Shown: positions 7,403 through 9,175 of the stretch, piece after piece | How the letters are laid out: each line of letters begins with the position of its first letter | Numbering within the stretch: the first letter of the stretch is position 1 | Assembly: GCA_007123985.1 (NCBI GenBank) | Contig: SLGA01000073.1 | Location: forward strand, 1 to 9,175 | DNA: 9,175 nucleotides | Direction: 5' to 3' | Source: Balneolaceae bacterium | Lineage (GTDB): Bacteria; Bacteroidota; Rhodothermia; Balneolales; Balneolaceae | The notes under the pieces: generated by a model | The model's input: only the letters and a program-made list of their open reading frames with translations | The model's database searches: none | Told to the model about the DNA's origin: nothing | Position numbers and translations under genes: made by a program

Positions 7403-7418
7403 AGTCTTGAGTCGTGAG
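7403..7418 (+). repeat. Heptamer repeat pair upstream of cusA
   Basis: AGTCTTGAGTCGTGAG holds the heptamers TCTTGAG and TCGTGAG in tandem (7405-7418). They match, in opposite orientation, the four-unit tract at 249-276 just beyond the cusB stop. It begins eight bases upstream of the cusA ATG and covers the place where a ribosome-binding site would normally be. The rest of this 217-bp gap (7419-7611) shows no consensus promoter; the only other structure is a weak AGGGT/ACCCT inverted repeat (7573-7577 with 7592-7596), without the T-run of a terminator. Confidence 0.5.
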
Positions 7419-7611
7419 GGACCTCAGTATGGGATTGACATTTGTTTTGGCTTCTTAATTGGATAAGGAAAGGGTGAAAAAGCTCCCCTCTTGAAATAAT
7501 ATCTGATTACTGGATCAAAGAGCCTTCAAACGCCTTTAGATCACTTTTTTAATCACCAAATATTGTACTGAGAGGGTCCTTCTTTCATCCTACCCTATAA
7601 ATAGAGAAATG

Positions 7612-8052
7612 CTAATTCAGAAAAGTATCGTAGAGTATCCAGAGAGGCGGGTCGTATTCACCGATTCGGATTTGCTGATCAGATGGTATCGATTCGGCGG
7701 ATGTGAAAAAGGGTGAGAGATCACCGGTTTGGGAAAGTGTAATTTCTGTGTCTTTGGAGACAGGCAGCCACTCTTCGTCGCCGAGCTGGCTCTGACCTAT
7801 ATTGCAGGCACAGATGAAACCCCAGTCACAATCGTGATGTTGATGGGTGTCGGTTTCAGCTGGCTTCTCTTTAGATTCCGATTCGCAGCAGCTGTTTTCA
7901 GTGGCCACTTCCGTTGATGCACTCTTCATGTCCATCATGCAGAAGTCTACAAGTTGTTTTGCGTGCAGACCGGAAGGAATCAAAAAAGCCATCAGCAACA
8001 AAAGTGCCGTAGCTTTAGAAAATCGCTGATATGTGTGAGAATAATTTTTCAC
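7612..8052 (-). CDS. Small secreted Cys/His/Met-rich protein, candidate metal binder
   Basis: With the GTG start at 8052 the product has 146 residues and a good signal peptide (KNYSHTYQRFSK, hydrophobic ATALLLLMAFLIP, then SGLHA-KQ at about 27-33). The mature part carries possible metal ligands: CMMDM (38-42), CC (55-56), HQHHDC (70-75) and CAC (81-83). It ends in YDPPLWILYDTFLN. The pattern of an early Cys, a CC pair and a late PP resembles the small HYC_CC_PP-type proteins of Bacteroidota, but the typical His-Tyr before the first Cys is absent, so membership is tentative; a DUF2946-like protein is another possibility. The same frame stays open to a TTG at 8109, which would add 19 residues and blur the signal peptide. 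It lies 217 bp upstream of cusA on the same strand. A role in periplasmic copper binding or delivery is inferred from ligands and position. Confidence 0.75.
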   Translation of the reverse strand: MKNYSHTYQRFSKATALLLLMAFLIPSGLHAKQLVDFCMMDMKSASTEVATENSCCESESKEKPAETDTHQHHDCDWGFICACNIGQSQLGDEEWLPVSKDTEITLSQTGDLSPFFTSAESIPSDQQIRIGEYDPPLWILYDTFLN

Positions 8053-8115
8053 AAGTTGAGAATACAAAGTCTTTGAATGAAACCCATCTAATCCAAAAAT
8101 ATTACACAAGTTGAT

Positions 8116-8877
8116 CTATTTTTCCAACAAACCAATTAAATGGGGATATATTTCCTGAGCCCAAAGCTCATAACCTGCTTCATGGGGATGCAGAAAATCG
8201 GGCATGATCTCTTCAGGCAACTCTCCTTCATCATTCAGGAAAATGTGATTGATATTTAAAAATGAAACTCTTTCATAGTCACTCAGTCTCTCTATTCTTT
8301 GATTGATCTGTTCATTCAGCACACGCAACTCATCATCGGGCGAGGCTCCACGCGGGAAAATTGCCAGCAACAGTATTTGTGTATCCGGCAGCTTTTCGAC
8401 CATGGTGTCAACAATCAACTTAACCCCTTTTGCTGTACAATCAGGATCATCCTGCCGGTGCCCTGTGTTGTTGGTGCCAATCATTAGCATTGCCACTTTG
8501 GGGTTTATTCCATCAATCTCACCATGCTGAAATCGCCACAACACATTTTCGGTTCTGTCGCCGCTGTAACCAATGTTGTACGTATTAAAATCTCCAAAAT
8601 ATCGATTCCAAACATCCTTTCCTGTTGTTTCCCATCCATGGGTGATAGAGTCTCCCACAAGTAGAATATCAGCCTCTTCTCTCCGCTCTTCCTGCAACTT
8701 TTCTTCATGGCGCGGCATCCACCACTCAATTGCCCATGATTCTTCAAGTGGTGCGGGTTTTAGAGCAGAGTGATTTTCAGAACAAATGTTACTACTACCC
8801 AATTTAGGTATTTGTACCGAGCCGGATAATACTTGTGTTAATCCGATGATTGCGAATATAAGATATTGATATAACAT
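8116..8877 (-). CDS. Secreted SGNH/GDSL-family hydrolase (PAF-acetylhydrolase-like)
   Basis: This is a 253-residue serine esterase or acyl/acetyl hydrolase of the SGNH fold. All four sequence blocks are present: GDSIT at 75-79 with nucleophile S77; NIGYSGDRTENVLWR at 101-115, with an oxyanion-hole glycine; GTNN at 134-137 with N136; and DFLHPHEAGY at 227-236, giving D227 and H230. The second block resembles that of the eukaryotic PAF-acetylhydrolase 1B catalytic subunits and their bacterial relatives, which often act on acetylated sugars. A hydrophobic N-terminus (about 1-20) indicates export, although it lacks early lysines. The gene is followed closely by the Cys-rich protein gene and may share its transcript. 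There is no sequence link to metal resistance. The substrate cannot be read from the sequence. Confidence 0.93.
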   Translation of the reverse strand: MLYQYLIFAIIGLTQVLSGSVQIPKLGSSNICSENHSALKPAPLEESWAIEWWMPRHEEKLQEERREEADILLVGDSITHGWETTGKDVWNRYFGDFNTYNIGYSGDRTENVLWRFQHGEIDGINPKVAMLMIGTNNTGHRQDDPDCTAKGVKLIVDTMVEKLPDTQILLLAIFPRGASPDDELRVLNEQINQRIERLSDYERVSFLNINHIFLNDEGELPEEIMPDFLHPHEAGYELWAQEIYPHLIGLLEK

Positions 8878-8908
8878 AGCCTTACTGATGGATTCATTGA
8901 ATTATTCT

Positions 8909-8937
8909 CAAAACTAATTTTAGATAATTTTATCTAA
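8909..8937 (-). promoter_or_regulatory. Candidate promoter and operator of the SGNH hydrolase gene
   Basis: On the minus strand TAGTTTTG (8916 to 8909) matches the Bacteroidota -7 consensus TAnnTTTG and would place transcription start about 25 bases before the ATG at 8877. No clear -33 TTTG is seen. Immediately upstream is a perfect inverted repeat, TTAGATAA-TT-TTATCTAA (8920-8937), which covers the space between the -7 and -33 positions, a good place for a repressor or activator to bind. This is a sequence-based guess. Confidence 0.4.
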
Positions 8938-8941
8938 TATA

Positions 8942-8953
8942 GGGGATCTCCCC
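8942..8953. repeat. GGGGA-TC-TCCCC inverted repeat in the divergent gap
   Basis: A perfect 5-bp inverted repeat with a 2-base centre lies between the divergent SGNH hydrolase gene and the gene starting at 9065, four bases beyond the 8920-8937 inverted repeat. It stands out from the AT-rich surroundings. It could be a second operator half or a small palindromic remnant; it does not match the CueR, CsoR or CopY operators that I know. Confidence 0.35.
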
Positions 8954-9064
8954 ATGCCCATAACAGGATTTTACATTAGGGGTTTTAATAACTCAGGTCA
9001 ATAAGTTTTTGACGTTGATTAAATCAAAAAAAACAACACGAATATTTAACTAATTGATAAACTT

Positions 9065-9175
9065 ATGAAGACAATAAAATTACTTATAGCCGGTCTTGTC
9101 TTGACTATGGGGTTTGCAATAACCCCTGCAGAAGCACAAAAACCTGATTATGACAGAAAAGGTATTGAAATTGGA
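9065..9175 (+). CDS. Secreted protein of unknown function, N-terminal fragment
   Basis: The first 37 codons of a plus-strand gene run off the right edge. The product starts with a textbook signal peptide: MKTIK, hydrophobic LLIAGLVLTMGFAI, then TPAEA before QKPD, giving a signal peptidase I site after residue 24. Only about 13 mature residues are visible (QKPDYDRKGIEIG), too few to assign a family. The ATG at 9065 is supported by the signal peptide; an AT-rich leader with in-frame stops precedes it and no clear ribosome-binding site is seen. It is divergent from the SGNH hydrolase gene, with 187 bp between them. Confidence 0.75.
   Translation, partial: MKTIKLLIAGLVLTMGFAITPAEAQKPDYDRKGIEIG

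Noticed and set aside
7573..7596. AGGGT/ACCCT inverted repeat as a terminator between the Cys-rich gene and cusA
   Set aside because: The stem is 5 bp with a 14-base loop and no T-run follows on the minus strand.
8053..8109. TTG start at 8109 for the Cys-rich protein
   Set aside because: It adds 19 residues before a signal peptide that is complete from the GTG at 8052. Kept only as an alternative.
8116..8877. SGNH hydrolase as a member of the metal-resistance system
   Set aside because: The sequence shows a clear hydrolase without metal-binding motifs, and it has its own candidate promoter. Adjacency alone does not support a shared function.
1..9175. Metal-responsive regulator, CRISPR array, tRNA/rRNA or complete insertion sequence
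   Set aside because: No open frame resembles a regulator, two-component protein or transposase. No regularly spaced repeats longer than the heptamer tracts and no RNA gene pattern were seen.

Overview
The window carries a minus-strand heavy-metal efflux locus of the Cus type, predicted to export Cu(I)/Ag(I), with smaller secreted-protein genes around it. The likely host is a Gram-negative member of the Bacteroidota/Balneolota/Rhodothermota group. Pointers to this are the DUF3347 domains, mostly poor Shine-Dalgarno sequences, a TAnnTTTG-type promoter word, G/C-tract palindromic elements and moderate GC. This is a judgement from style, not a taxonomic proof.

Layout, right to left along the minus strand. 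At the far right (9065-9175, plus strand) is the start of a secreted protein of unknown function. It is divergent from an SGNH/GDSL hydrolase gene (8877-8116). The gap between them holds a candidate promoter and two inverted repeats. Next comes a small secreted Cys/His/Met-rich protein (8052-7612), a candidate periplasmic metal binder. After a 217-bp gap come cusA (7394-3630), cusC (3633-2212, overlapping cusA by ATGA) and cusB (2046-277). After another 129 bp the start of a secreted DUF3347-type protein (147-1) runs off the left edge.

How the genes fit together. CusA is the inner-membrane RND pump and has all three methionines that match the E. coli CusA copper site. CusB is the periplasmic adaptor, with a His-rich segment and a Cys-rich heavy-metal-binding motif at its N-terminus and a DUF3347 domain at its C-terminus. 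CusC is the outer-membrane channel. The small Cys-rich protein and the separate DUF3347 protein could bind or hand over metal in the periplasm, in the place that CusF fills in E. coli; this is inference. No metal-responsive regulator lies in the window.

The most unusual signals are: (i) a palindromic element that appears to have inserted in frame into the 5' end of cusC, between the ribosome-binding site and start codon and the signal-peptide core; (ii) a second, nested palindromic element between cusC and cusB; (iii) degenerate heptamer repeats in opposite orientation immediately outside the two ends of the cusA-cusC-cusB block; (iv) a CusA about 200 residues longer than the classical protein, apparently with extra membrane helices. 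The efflux system itself belongs to a known family. I do not see a clearly new multi-gene system.
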